This document shows, in pieces, positions 44,045 through 54,608 of a stretch of DNA of 64,000 bases (position 1 is its first letter; each line of letters starts with the position of its first letter). The stretch spans positions 63,501-127,500 of the forward strand of contig RPFO01000310.1 of the NCBI GenBank assembly GCA_009746045.1, in the 5' to 3' direction. Position numbers and translations under genes: made by a program. This stretch comes from Mesostigma viride. Lineage: Eukaryota > Streptophyta > Mesostigmatophyceae > Mesostigmatales > Mesostigmataceae. The notes under the pieces were generated by a model, which was given only the letters and a program-made list of their open reading frames with translations, did no database searches and had not been told where the DNA came from.

Positions 44045-45782
44045 TTGAGCACCGAGTTTAAGTTGACGGCGCTCACGGGGTTCCTGCTTGACGTCTGCAA
44101 CCGGATCCTGCTTGCCGACGCGCCGCCGATTCCTGAGTGGCAGCACAGCTATACCGTATTATGCTGTACAAAAACAAAGGTTCCCCTGACGACCCCGCCA
44201 ACTACAGAGGAGTCTGCATCCAGAGCGCCGCACTTAAGTTGTTCATGCGCATGATCCTCAACCGCCTTCGTTCTGCTCTCGACTGTCACCTTGGGGAAAG
44301 TAAAATGGGCTTCCGTCCTGGGCGCAACACCGTCATGATGGCCATCTTCGTCGCGCGTCGCCGATCTTCGAGGAAATCGCTCTCCTGCAACCTGGTGAGT
44401 TTCCCGCAATCCTGATCTTCGTCGACTTCATCTTGAAAGGCTTTTGATTCTGTCCTCTGGGACGCTCTATGGGCTGTACTTGCTCGCGCTCGCGTCCCCA
44501 CTCCCCTGATTACCGTCATCCGCACGCTGTATGAGGGGTCCACCACTTCGGTGCGCACTCAACACGGCATTACCCCGCCATGCCCACTGCAGACCGGCGT
44601 CTGGCAGGGTTGCGTCCTGTCGCCGTACCTGTTTATTATTGTAGTGGATTATGTTATGCGCCAGGCACGTGCTCGCTTTGCTAGCATTGCAGGCCGTGCC
44701 CCTGGCCTAGCGATCACGAACGAGCTTGGGGAAGGGGGGCCGACTAACAAGCAGAATTTACTAGCTGACCTCATTTATGCCGACGACATCACGCTCATCG
44801 AGAAGCCGGAGTCTGCCCAACTTTGGCTGGACTGCCTGGCGCTCGAGGCTCGGGCGGTTGGTCTAGAAATCAGCCCCAAAACGGAGGCCCTGGCCCTCGG
44901 CATGGCAGGGCCCCCACCCACACTCCGCCTCTTAGACGATGCCGAGGTCAACTACCCTCCTTCAGGCCGCTTCAAGCTGCTCGGCAGTTGGCTTCCCGAC
45001 TGCGAGGACGACATGACGACACGGATCAGCATGGCGTGGGCGCACCTCCATGACCACCGCCGCTGACCAGTGGAGCAACCCCGCCCTATACCCCGGATCG
45101 TCAAGCGTGACCTCTTCAAGGTCGTCATTCTGACGATCCTGACCTACGGCGCCGAGACACTGATGCAGGAGCTGGAGCAACGACTCGACGGCGCCGTCAC
45201 CAAGATGCTGCGCAAGGCCCTTAACATCCCCTTTGGTTTGCACATTAGTAATGAGGATTTGTACGCTGATTTGCCCTATGTTTCCCACATTATTAGGCAC
45301 AGGCGCCTGGGCCTAGCCGGGCACCCAGGTGGCCCGCACAGATCAGGTAGATACATCAGATAGACTAGCTGGCACCAAGCCCGCCCAGCCTGGGCGATAT
45401 GTCCTCACCTGGCGTGCCCCCGGCCGCGCGCGGCAGGGCCGCCACCCGTGGACTTTTCGTGATAGACTCGGCATGGACATGTATGTGCTACACTAGACGT
45501 GACGGGCTCACCCCCGGGCAGCCTCCTGGTTTGTCTGTAATATGGAGGCAGATGGTGCGCAAGGATAGATGGCAAGTAGTGATGAAGGAGACCACCCCCA
45601 AGCCTGTGGGGGCTCCGCGTGTGACCAAGTATGGCATTCATAGCGATTCGGGCCGCGGTGCCCACACCCCTGTAACTAGGACCTAGATAGCTTATACCAT
45701 CCATTCCATCCCATGTTCCCCTCCCACTGAGGACTTATGCTCACGTGACGCAGTCACGTGTCTATTAATTAATTAATTAATT
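44045..45782 (+). mobile_element. 5'-truncated LINE, ORF2 RT region, diverged subfamily
   Basis: LTALTGFLLDVCNRILLADA is followed, after a break, by MLYKNKGSPDDPANYRGVCI. After another break a 171-codon frame (44551-45066) holds GVWQGCVLSPYLFIIVVDYV and LIYADDITLIEKPESAQLWL (catalytic YADD). From 45070 it goes on to the ORF2 end (HISNEDLYADLPYVSHIIRH). At least four frameshifts. The 3' UTR ends with a perfect hairpin (CACGTGACGCAGTCACGTG, 45742-45760) and an (AATT)n tail (45765-45782). The 5' boundary matches the 3' boundary of the fragment at 53695. Confidence 0.85.
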
Positions 45783-47700
45783 GAGCACCGAATTTAGCCG
45801 TGAATATCACAATCGATGCGTCTTTCTACGACGCACATGCTGATATAATTTTCCAAAGCTATTACGCAATATACGATGAGCAAACGCCTCTCGACGCAAC
45901 GCAGCCTGGCGGCTGCGCTCGGCAATGAAAATACGCCTGCAGCTCCGGCTGCAGCTTCGCCCACCGGCCCAGAAGGCAGCGGCGCCACTAGCCAAGCTCT
46001 AGTGGTCGTCCAGCCCCCTGCTGCGCCCGCCTCGCCAGCAGCGTCGCCCGAACCCAAGCGCAGTCGTCCTGACGGGCTTTTGGATGAGTACGACTTTGAC
46101 GCCAGCCAGCCCGGCTATTTTGACCAGCTTACACACGATCGCATCCTGGCCCACGTGTTTTTCGGGACGCATGCCTCTCTTATAGAACTATGCAAGCAGC
46201 TTTCCCACCAAGGTCGCCTTGTCAATGCCTTCCTCCAGAGGCGCCATTTCGGCAAGGACGTCCTCAACGCCCGCCGCCCCCACCTCCAGCAATTCGCCCT
46301 CTTTTCCCTCCTTGAACGCTCCATCGAGGAGCTTTGGCCCCCAAAGCCCCTCACCACCACCTTAACCGAATCCTCCATCCGCTCACTCCTCAAGGAGGCC
46401 CTCGAGCAGCACGTGGCCCCCATCGCTGCAGATGTGGCGGCCATGGGCAGCACGTTGGCTGCCGAGCTCCCCCTCCTCTCCACCATTTCCACCGCCACCT
46501 CCACCCTCCTTGCCTCCTCCACCGCCACCATCCCCTCCTCCGACTCCATCACCGCCCAGCTCCGCGACATCGACCAGCGCCTCAAGGATAATGCAATCGC
46601 TATCGAGGTCTTGCAGAACACAGCAGGCCTCACCGCCCAGGCAGTGAAGGACATTGCCGCCAAGCCAGCCTCGGCTGGCCTGGCCGGCGATGCTCCTCCC
46701 ATCACGACCTGGGCGGACATGCTTAAGCAACATACCACCTCCACCACCTCCGCCGTCGCAGCCCAGCTCCAGCGGCAGACGCTTGACCTCCGCGAGGAGG
46801 CCGAGCTCGCCAAGCGCAGCCTCAACGCCATACTCAAGAACTTCGACATGGAAGAAGGTGAGAATTCCGAGAAGCTTGCACGTGCGTTTGAGAGCAAAAT
46901 CCTTGCACGCATGGGCCTTCTTGGTGAGATCAAGCTGACCGCCCACCGCCTCCCCCGCGCGCGGGGTAAGGCGGGGGCGCCTCCGCTTCTTCTCATCTTT
47001 GATAGCCCAGCGGACAAGATTTCGTTTCTCAGACGCCGCAAGCGGCTCGAGAATACTCACTTCACCGTGGATGACGACTTGACCCTGGCCCAGCAACAAC
47101 GGCGACGGGAGCTATGGCCGACCTACCTCCAGCTCCGGCAGACCAAGGCGGGCCAGCCGGTGTACTGGAAGGGGGCGGCCATCTACGTCGGCCACAAGCC
47201 CTGGCCAGCGACCCCCTCGACCACCGCGGCCCCAGCAACTCAAGCCCCAGCCTAGGGGAATACAGCAGTAGTGTAGAATAGTTAGACAGTGGCCTTGTAC
47301 ATGCCCGCCTACTACAGGCACTATACCAGCTTAGGCCTAGCCCTTTTTAGTCATGTACATGTGTGCCTATGATGAGCCACCCTCCAGATGATACCCAGCT
47401 TTATTTAATTATGCCGTGCCCGTGCAGGGGGTCACTCCCTGCTGAGAAGCCATGCCCTAGCTTTTGTATAGCTGTGCTGATCTTCCCCACCTATGACAGG
47501 CTCCCCTTATTAGCTGGGTGTTGCCTGAAACTCTGGGTGGTGCAGGTGCCCTAGTGCACCTAGAGCAAGTGTTGTTTACATTCCCACCCTTGCAGGAAGT
47601 AGCTAAGAATGTATGATAGGCCATATGCCCCTTCTCTGGGCTATGTGCTACATATACTCCCAACGGAGTTATGTTACAATTCAATTCAATTCAATTCAAT
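45783..47700 (+). mobile_element. ORF1-only non-autonomous element, apparently full length
   Basis: A 5' UTR (45783-45875) is related to that of the long LINE at 13100-13270. Next come one intact ORF (45876-47255), a 3' UTR (47256-47655), the stem-loop ACTCCCAACGGAGT (47656-47669) and a tail of about five AATTC units (47674-47700). There is no ORF2 and no sign of an internal deletion scar. The element at 8262-9445 is a truncated relative with the same 3' UTR and the same tail type, so the ORF1-only form appears to have been mobilised more than once. Confidence 0.8.
45876..47255 (+). CDS. LINE-type ORF1 protein (459 aa), intact
   Basis: Residues 1-60 are Ala/Pro/Ser-rich with a basic patch (PKRSRPDG). 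Residues ~70-150 look folded (ILAHVFFGTHASLIELCKQL). A coiled-coil-like segment follows (AQLRDIDQRLKDNAIAIEVL), then TWADMLKQ. The C-terminal part (ILKNFDMEEGENSEKLARAF, LTAHRLPRARGKAG, LLIFDSPADKISFLRRRKRL) has the layout of the RNA-binding RRM of L1-type ORF1 proteins. It ends with a basic/Gln stretch and a Pro/Ala tail. The role inferred is RNA chaperoning in an RNP. An intact frame in an element without reverse transcriptase suggests recent origin or selection for ORF1. Confidence 0.85.
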   Translation: MSKRLSTQRSLAAALGNENTPAAPAAASPTGPEGSGATSQALVVVQPPAAPASPAASPEPKRSRPDGLLDEYDFDASQPGYFDQLTHDRILAHVFFGTHASLIELCKQLSHQGRLVNAFLQRRHFGKDVLNARRPHLQQFALFSLLERSIEELWPPKPLTTTLTESSIRSLLKEALEQHVAPIAADVAAMGSTLAAELPLLSTISTATSTLLASSTATIPSSDSITAQLRDIDQRLKDNAIAIEVLQNTAGLTAQAVKDIAAKPASAGLAGDAPPITTWADMLKQHTTSTTSAVAAQLQRQTLDLREEAELAKRSLNAILKNFDMEEGENSEKLARAFESKILARMGLLGEIKLTAHRLPRARGKAGAPPLLLIFDSPADKISFLRRRKRLENTHFTVDDDLTLAQQQRRRELWPTYLQLRQTKAGQPVYWKGAAIYVGHKPWPATPSTTAAPATQAPA

Positions 47701-47994
47701 GGAGGGGGGGGCAAAGCCGCGAAACCGAACTAATCTAACTCTTTAGATTAGAATCTAATCTAATCTAGAAAACCCTACCTATTCTACTCAGCAAAGCGCC
47801 CCTTCGAAGCGGATCCGCTTGGGGGGAGGGGGCTTGCCCACAGGGGCGGGCGTATGAGCCTGGCCAATGGTCTTCCACCTCTTTTTGTCCTGTGCCATAG
47901 CAGTCCAACAAGCAAGAGAGAGGGAGTGAATGCGATGTTCAAACTGAGCTGGGACCACTAGGTCAGCCAGCAACTGCTGTGGGTAGGTCATGAC
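47701..47994 (-). mobile_element. LINE ORF2 C-terminal fragment, lacking its 3' stem-loop
   Basis: The minus strand reads LLADLVVPAQFEHRIHSLSL, then VGKPPPPKR, to a stop at 47788, as at 43274. The 3' UTR is shortened and abuts the AATTC tail of the plus-strand ORF1-only element, so the two elements lie tail to tail. Confidence 0.8.
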
Positions 47995-48182
47995 ATCAAG
48001 GAGACAACCAGAAATCGGGAGAATCCGGACCATGGTAGCTCGAGCCTGCCGTTATCTTGTCCGCGTGTTCGAGTCGTTCAGGATGATGAAGATGAATGGT
48101 GATGGAAATGTGTACCCTTGTGCATTGAAATTATGGCTGGCTTACGTGTAGAGCGACTAGATGACCTAGACGGTGGGGCCGG
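47995..48182 (+). repeat. Full copy of the dispersed tRNA-like repeat
   Basis: Plus-orientation copy, from AGGAGACAACC to GACCTAGACGGTGGGGCCGG, followed by an (AATT)n run (48183-48200). The B-box-like GTTCGAGTC is at 48068-48076. Confidence 0.88.
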
Positions 48183-48545
48183 AATTAATTAATTAATTAA
48201 AATCATAGCTCCGTGGGGAGCATATGTAACACATAGCCCTGAGAAAGGGGCATCTATGGGTTTGTAATACAATCGGGGCGACAACCTGCAGGTGTAGGAT
48301 GTACAACTATCACCTGCTCTGGGTGCACTAGGTGCACCTGCACCTCCATGATGGTTCATGCCTCCTAATTAACAAGCACAGGCACCCAGGGGGGGCTTGA
48401 GGAGAGGGCCTAGAAGGCCTGCATGACATATGGGGTGGAAGGTATGTGGCTAGGCTATAGCTAGGGTACACATGGCCTCTCAGCAGGGAGTAACTCCCTG
48501 CATGGGCAAAAGAATGACTCGAAATTGCTACGGCTATTGCAAGGG
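48183..48545 (-). mobile_element. 3'-end fragment of a LINE-family element
   Basis: An (AATT)n run, the stem-loop GCTCCGTGGGGAGC (48208-48221) and CATATGTAACACATAGCCCTG match the 3' UTR of the ORF1-only element (inverted) and extend to about 48520. The tandem tail is shared with the tRNA-like repeat on its left. Confidence 0.75.
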
Positions 48546-48599
48546 CGGGTGTGGGCCCATCACGTAGGCATACATGGCCACGTCACTAAGCTTTCTAGT

Positions 48600-50239
48600 C
48601 TACACAGTTTTCGCACGATGCTGTACAAGAACAAAGGGTCGCCTGCCGACCCCGGCAACTACAGAGGGGTGTGCATTCAAAGTGCCCCCCTCAAGCTTCT
48701 TATGCGGCTCATCCTGAACCGCCTGCGCACGGCCCTGGACGGTCACCTCAGCGAGACTCAGCACGGCTTCCGTTCAGGTCGCAACACAGTACAGGCGCTC
48801 TTCGCTACTCGCCGACTGGTGGAGGAACTGCAACGCCTTCAGCCTGGTGAGTCCCCTTTGCACCTTGTGCTGGTGGACTTCATCAAAGCCTTCGATTCAG
48901 TTTTCTGGCCTGCGCTTTGGGACATCCTCGAGTTGTTCCGGATCCCCCGCCCCCTGATTGCTGTCATCCGCAACCTGTATGAAGGGTCCACCACTTCGGT
49001 GCGCACTTCTTACGGGACCACGCCCCCATGCCCTTTACAGAAGGGTGTGTGGCAGGGCTGCGTGCTGTCGCCCTACCTGTTCATTATTGTTGTCGAATAC
49101 GTAATGATTCAGGCGCGCAAGCGATTTGCCCGCATCGTGGGCAGGGAACCAGGAGTGCAGGTTGCTAACAAATTCTGGCATGGCGGTGCGGACACGGAGA
49201 TTCGGCTGGCAGACATCATTTACGCAGACGACACCACCCTCTTTGAGGACACTGAGCACGTGCAGACATGGCTTGACTGCCTGGCTCTCGAGGCCCGTGC
49301 AGTGGGGCTTGAGGTCAGCAAGAAGACAGAGGCCCTGGCGGTTGGGCTCACCACCTCAGCGCCGCCCCTCTATCTCCTAGACGGCTCTCGAGTCCTGTAT
49401 CGGGACCGCGTTAAGCTGCTGGGCAGCCTGCTCCCTAGCTGCGAGGTGGATGTGGACCACCGCATCTCCCTCGCCTGGCACGCTTTACGCCAGTACCGGG
49501 CCCTATGGCGCAAGCCCCTGGGCAAGATCGAGAAACAGGACCTGTTCAAGGTCCTCGTCCTTCCCGTTCTCACGTATGGCGCCGAGACGTGGACCCTCAC
49601 CGCCGACCTGGCCCGCAAGCTGGACGGCGCGGTCACCAGCATGCTGCGTTCCATTTTCAGAGTAGGATATGCTGCTCATGTCCGCAATGAGGACCTGTAG
49701 GCAGGGCATGCCCTATATCACCAGCACAATTAAGCAACGCCGCCTGCAGCTAGTAGGGCACCTAGCTCGCACCAATCAGGTAGACACCTCACGTGGCCCC
49801 CCCGCAGGACTGCGACCAGCCCAGCCTGGCCGGCACCTCCTGACGTGGGCTGGGCCCAGTGATGTTAGACGCCGCAAGGCCCGCACCTTCAAAGAACAGC
49901 TAGTAGCGGACATGGGGGGCCTAGGCCTCTCCGTGATTTGGAAGAAGATGATGGACAAGGCCAAGTGGGCCCAGGTCATAGAGGACAACGAGCCCCCCCC
50001 AGTGGGGAAGCGCCCGCGTGTGCAATCCCGCGGGAGGCACGCTAGATAGCTCCCCCTAGGGCAGCGTGCGGCTGCCTAGATAGATGATGTAGTTAGAATG
50101 TTGTTAGATAGATGTAGTATGTAGCCAATGTAGATAGATTAGACCGGTAGGAATGTGTGCACCCATCCATCCATTCATCGGGGTTAATGCTCCGTGACTC
50201 CCCAACGGGAGCACGAGTCTAATTAATTAATTAATTAAT
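48600..50239 (+). mobile_element. 5'-truncated LINE with open RT region
   Basis: The RT frame (48525/48618-49697) is followed, after a 1-base shift and premature TAG at 49698, by the ORF2 C-terminus in another frame (49717-50049). A short 3' UTR, the stem-loop (50188-50213) and an (AATT)n tail (50220-50239) complete it. The tail is shared with a minus-strand fragment on its right. Confidence 0.9.
48618..49697 (+). pseudogene. LINE reverse transcriptase fragment (open, C-terminally cut)
   Basis: It starts within ORF2 at MLYKNKGSPADPGNYRGVCI. All RT blocks are readable in one frame: VLVDFIKAFDSVFWPALWDI, QKGVWQGCVLSPYLFIIVVE, the catalytic IIYADDTTLFED (about residues 210-221 from 48618), a thumb region and LPVLTYGAETWTLTADLARK. 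The frame ends at NEDL-stop, where the other copies read on through NEDLY. The rest of ORF2 (KQRRLQLVGHLARTNQVDTS to VGKRPRVQSRG) is in a shifted frame to 50049. It lacks the endonuclease, so it is a 5'-truncated insertion. Confidence 0.9.
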
Positions 50240-50505
50240 TCTAGTCTACACTACTGCTATATATTCCCTAGGCTAGGGTGGCTGGGGTGGCTGGGGCGGC
50301 AGGGGTCGCCTGCCAGGGCTTGTGGGCGACGTAGATGTCCGCCCCCTTCCAGTAGACCGGCTTCTGCCCCACCGTCTGCCGAAGCTGGAGGTAGGTCGGC
50401 CATAACTCCCGTCGCCGTTGTTGCTGCGTCAAGGTCAAGTCGTCGTCCAGCGTGTAGGCGGTCCCCCCAAGCCGCTTGCGACACTTGACGGGAACTCCAT
50501 CTTAT
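50219..50505 (-). mobile_element. ORF1 C-terminal fragment
   Basis: On the minus strand, TLDDDLTLTQQQRRRELWPT and YLQLRQ lead to PVYWKGADIYVAHKPWQATP and the stop near 50270. A very short 3' end follows, then the (AATT)n run shared with the plus-strand LINE. It is cut on its 5' side at 50505 by the next repeat. Confidence 0.85.
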
Positions 50506-50509
50506 CCGG

Positions 50510-50850
50510 AAACATGCAGCATGCTTGATCAGGGCGTGTGTTTCGAGCCTAACTGGCCGGGAGTGTCTAGTGGTGAGCACCATTGCTGCGATCGCTCTCC
50601 CACCATTTACGAGGAAATACCCGCAAATGGAAAACCACTGAAAAGGTCTAGCTAGTCAGTCATCACGTTAGCCATGCCATGATTCCAAACGTCCAAGAAC
50701 TGCACACGGTGCAAAGGCAAAAAGCCGGAGGACAGCACTTTCAAATGTGCGGCGGGAACCAAAAGCCTGCGCCATGCCAGAAAACATCGTGTTGCTGCAG
50801 CGACGCGACGATGTGGACAACGAATCCAGTGCCAAGCTCGGAACGGCATG
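50510..50850 (+). repeat. Dispersed repeat, inverted relative of 20200-20526
   Basis: Matches the reverse complement of 20200-20526 with small indels, including CCACTGAAAAGGTCTAGCTA and GTGCAAAGGCAAAAAGCCGG. Its end breaks off in the CxxC-encoding segment (AACGGCATGTTTGG). Confidence 0.85.
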
Positions 50851-51805
50851 TTTGGAATGACATGTTTGCCTACCTTCTTAGGAATGTCCTTGGGGCCAGG
50901 CCAAGTCAGGATACGTCCGTGATCATTAATTACCTACGTAATTCTTGAGTGCACGGCAACCGTTAAGTTACGCGGTTGCCGTATTCGGAATGATTCGTTA
51001 CCGACGTTTGATTGGTTCCGATATTCAGTAGGCCGCAGGCTTTGTTCCCTGGGGCCGGTGTGGAGCGCCGCGCTGGAAAGGGCTGAATTTCTAGAGTGAC
51101 AGTCTCAGGTGACCTGGCTTAGGTTCGGGCGCAAGACTTTGGGGCGCAAAGCCTTGGTGGCATGCGCAACATTCCGGTGCGTGACATTTGGCAGTTACGA
51201 ATATTTTGTATTGTCCGGACGTCCGAATGATGTTCAGTCCATCTGACAAAGCTAGATACGCAGATCAGTCTGTGCGCGGTGTGTTGGCTCGCACGTGGCT
51301 GTCTAACGGCATTTTGCTGGCAGTCGAACTGCACGTCAGGCGGCTTGCTGGCAAATGCGACAGCGCATGGATGCCGGGATTTTTTGAGGTAATTAGGAGC
51401 ATGGCAGCGGCCATGGTTGTCGTTGTTCGCTCGTTACTCTCCCTCACAACTAATCGGTGTCAACTAATTGTCGTCAAGGGGTTTAATAGTGAAACAATCC
51501 GGAGCAGCCCCCGAGAGTGGTTGCAATTATTAATGGACCATGAGATTGGTTGACGGAAGTGATAACTGTTTGGTTTTGTCAAGATGATGTGTGTATTGTG
51601 GGCGAGACTCGGGAAGGAACCCGGTCGTCGTTGGCCACTGAGCCATAGATGGGGTAAGCGGGATAGGTAGACAGGATAGGGGGACACTGCCAGACCTATA
51701 CGTAAGCCAAGCGGAGCAGTGTCGCGTCACCCGAGGCCTGCTAGGTTATCAAGAACCGCTTAGTAGCCATATTCGGACACTGAGTGACGCACAAGTACGA
51801 CATTA
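50851..51805. other. No identified feature
   Basis: About 950 bp between repeats. A 121-codon plus frame (51188-51553) and a 71-codon minus frame overlap, but neither shows family motifs or clear coding bias. Confidence 0.4.
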
Positions 51806-51807
51806 TA

Positions 51808-52262
51808 TCAAGGAGACAACCAGCGCAGGCCAGAAATCGGGAGAATCCAGACCATTAATTTATTAATTATACTCGTGCTCCCGTTGGGGAGTCACGGAGC
51901 ACCGAAGTGCTTTTAATCCCTGTGTGTGCACTACAGGAGAAAGGGCAGAGACCCCTAGTCTCCTTCATGCCAAAGGCATGCCACAGCTGCATTCGGGCGC
52001 GCTAGCTAAACGGACACGCTAACGATCCGGCAGTCTGTGGGTGCAATAAGACCCATGTGAGCATATCATAGCAAGGAGCGTGGGCAAGTAATCTGAACAT
52101 AGCCAGGGCGTAGCATGGCTGTACTAGGACTAGGCTAAGGCTATGGCTGGTTGTATACCGTGCGTTGGCGGCACGTGACTAGGTGTGTTGGCACAGCTAG
52201 GCAAACATTCTAGGCATGGCTGCCTTAATTATCGGCAGTGACGCCAATGGTTACAAGCCAGG
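51808..52262 (-). mobile_element. Partial tRNA-like repeat and LINE-family 3' end
   Basis: 51808-51855 is the first ~48 bp of the dispersed repeat in plus orientation. From 51853 an (AATT)-type run, the stem-loop (51875-51902, GTGCTCC...GGAGCAC) and a 3' UTR to about 52262 form the inverse of 19060-19488. Confidence 0.82.
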
Positions 52263-53695
52263 GCTCCAGACCATACGACATTATATGACTAGACAACAAT
52301 TGTATTGTACGGTGGGCGCGCGTCGGTTACGCACCACACTCAGGCCACCCTGAACAAGATCGCAAGGACTTCTTTGCTGCGCTGGAGAACCTGGCGAATT
52401 AACGGCACCACTGGTTGCAACTACCTCGCTCTGCTACTGGACGCCAACGCAACGCTACCCCCGGGTACTGGCGCGAATGTCAGCACGCCCCCAACGGTAC
52501 GGTCTCCAATGCTGGCCATGCAACACTGCGCTTTTTGCTGATTTGCTTACGACATGCGATTTGGTAACTGCCAACACCCGCTTTCCACATAGTCCAGAGG
52601 CTCTGGTCACACATGTGCACCTTGCCATCTGGCACTGAACACTGCATCGACTATGTTGTAATGCACAAGCGTCATCAAGGATATGTACTAGCTGTTCGCT
52701 CGCACGTGATCCCCCTGGTGCGCTCCGATCATCGCATCGTCACCGCCCGCATCCGCCTGCGATTCCCCTCGCACTTTCGTAAGCACGTGGTACCACCTGA
52801 TTTGCGCACACTGCAGTTGCTTGAGAAATCTGACGCCGCTCTGGTCGAGGACTTCCCTGAAAATCGTGCCCACAAGCGCGCGGCAGAGGATCGAGTTCGT
52901 CGACGCGCTGGACATCCCGGCCAGCCACGCCCAGCTGCCGGCTGCCGGCCCGGCATCGGCCCTTCAGCACGTACCTCGCTGGCAAGCTGCCTGCGGCAGG
53001 GGCCCTGCTGCCCCCCCGCCGCCCGCCCCGCTTCACCAGCCTGCACCGGCTCCCCACCGTCATCCACCAGGCCCGGCAAGCCCTGCGCGACAACCGCGAC
53101 CCCGCCCGCTACGCCCGCCTCAAAGCCGAAGTACCACTCGGCCATCCGGCAGGCGACCAAGGAGCAGGAGGACCTCCATGCCCGCGAGTACTTCGCCCAC
53201 CTCAAGGATCAGCACGGCAAGTACGCCTGGACCCGCGCCTGCGTCACGCCCAACGGCCCGCCGGCGGCGCGCAGCCGGCGCCGCGGACGCTCTCTGGCTC
53301 ACCGCAGCAGCACCTTGACCAGTGGTATTCCTCCCAGTCGGCCCGGCTGCTCGGCGCCCCCACGCCGCCTCCGCCGCTTGGCCCTCTGGCGGGGCCCCGC
53401 GTGCCTGGCGCCTGCGGGCGTCCCTGCGCCGCCCACGCCGCCCGCCGCTGAGCTCAGGACTACACGTGTACCCGGCCCTCACGGGACCCCTGGCCGACCC
53501 CAATGAGCTACCGCCGTTCACCGAGCTCGAGCTGATCGAGCACCGCCGCCAAGCAACTCCGCTTCTACGCCGCCGTTGGACCTGACCAGCTCCCGGCCCC
53601 GGTGATTAAGCTGACGCGGCGCTCACAGGGTTCCTGCTTGACGTCTGCAACCGGATCCTGCCTGCCGACGCGCCGCCGATTCCTGTGCTAGTGGC
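52263..53695 (+). mobile_element. LINE ORF2 N-terminal fragment: EEP endonuclease to pre-RT linker
   Basis: LALLLDANATLPPGTG (52423 on), then in the next frame SGTEHCIDYVVM, HVIPLVRSDHRIVTARIRLR and FP (52625-52770) are the last motifs of an apurinic-type endonuclease, with the SDH catalytic His. A GC-rich linker follows (53100-53590; QATKEQEDLHAREYFAHLKD). It ends at ALTGFLLDVCNRIL (53625-53670), after which unrelated DNA begins. Several frameshifts. It is the 5' counterpart of the fragment at 44045. Confidence 0.8.
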
Positions 53696-54608
53696 ACACT
53701 AATTGTAAGCATCTTTTTGCCCCTGTTCGGAAATTGTGCAAGATATATGCTACGTGAGCTTTTGGTGCGTAGGAGTGCTACACACCATATGCAAGAAATT
53801 TTGCTCAGTATGATGATACTCAATCAAAGATGCCAAAAGTAATACAAAATATTTCGAAAACACATGTTTAGTTCATTTCGAGATACTGCACTGGTGCCAC
53901 TCACCTAAACTAGTCTCGTCAAATAACTTCATTGCTGTCTTCGTCTAAAAACGTCCTTTGACAACCGTCAACATCGAATACTGATACACGTTTACAGAAA
54001 CTATAATGACAAGGGCATCTACAAAGTTGTCTCACTTAGTGCTCCTGCCCTGCAGCTGGGACATTGGGTTTCTAATCAGATAAGGTGAATATCTCAGCTG
54101 CTGCCCGATACTACTTTCGTACCAAATGCCCGTGTAGGTTACAGGTGTGGAAGCAGAGTGCCCAAGTCACCGGTCCAAACAAAAGGGCACTCCATGACTT
54201 CCACAGGACCTGCCCATTCGTCATCTTGATCAATTGTTCGCAAGGTCAGCCCTCCGCTTTCAACAAAGAATTGCACAATCTCTCTTGTCCGTGCCATCGG
54301 GCTTTACAGGACTGACCCCTAGTCATCACTCAAGCCGCTTTTGGGCGAATCCGCGATTCAAGCCTGAGGGGATCAGCCATGCGTGAAGACTGGCCTCTGC
54401 AACCAGTGACTGGCGGCTGGTGGCCTCTATGTGGCGCGCCAGGTGCACAGCAACCGGGTCTGATCTGCACACCTTGCCTGTCGCGGCAGGGCCGAGGCAT
54501 GCGCGGAGTGTGTGGAACGACACCTCAAACCGATACCATTTCCGTGGGCTTTGTGTCACTACAGGCTTTTAATTGAGAGTCATTACAGGCTTTTGATTGG
54601 CTCGGTCC
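53696..54608. other. Region downstream of CENH3, no gene seen
   Basis: This is AT-richer intergenic DNA, probably including the CENH3 3' UTR near 54500-54608. I see no coding segment or repeat I can name. Confidence 0.5.
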
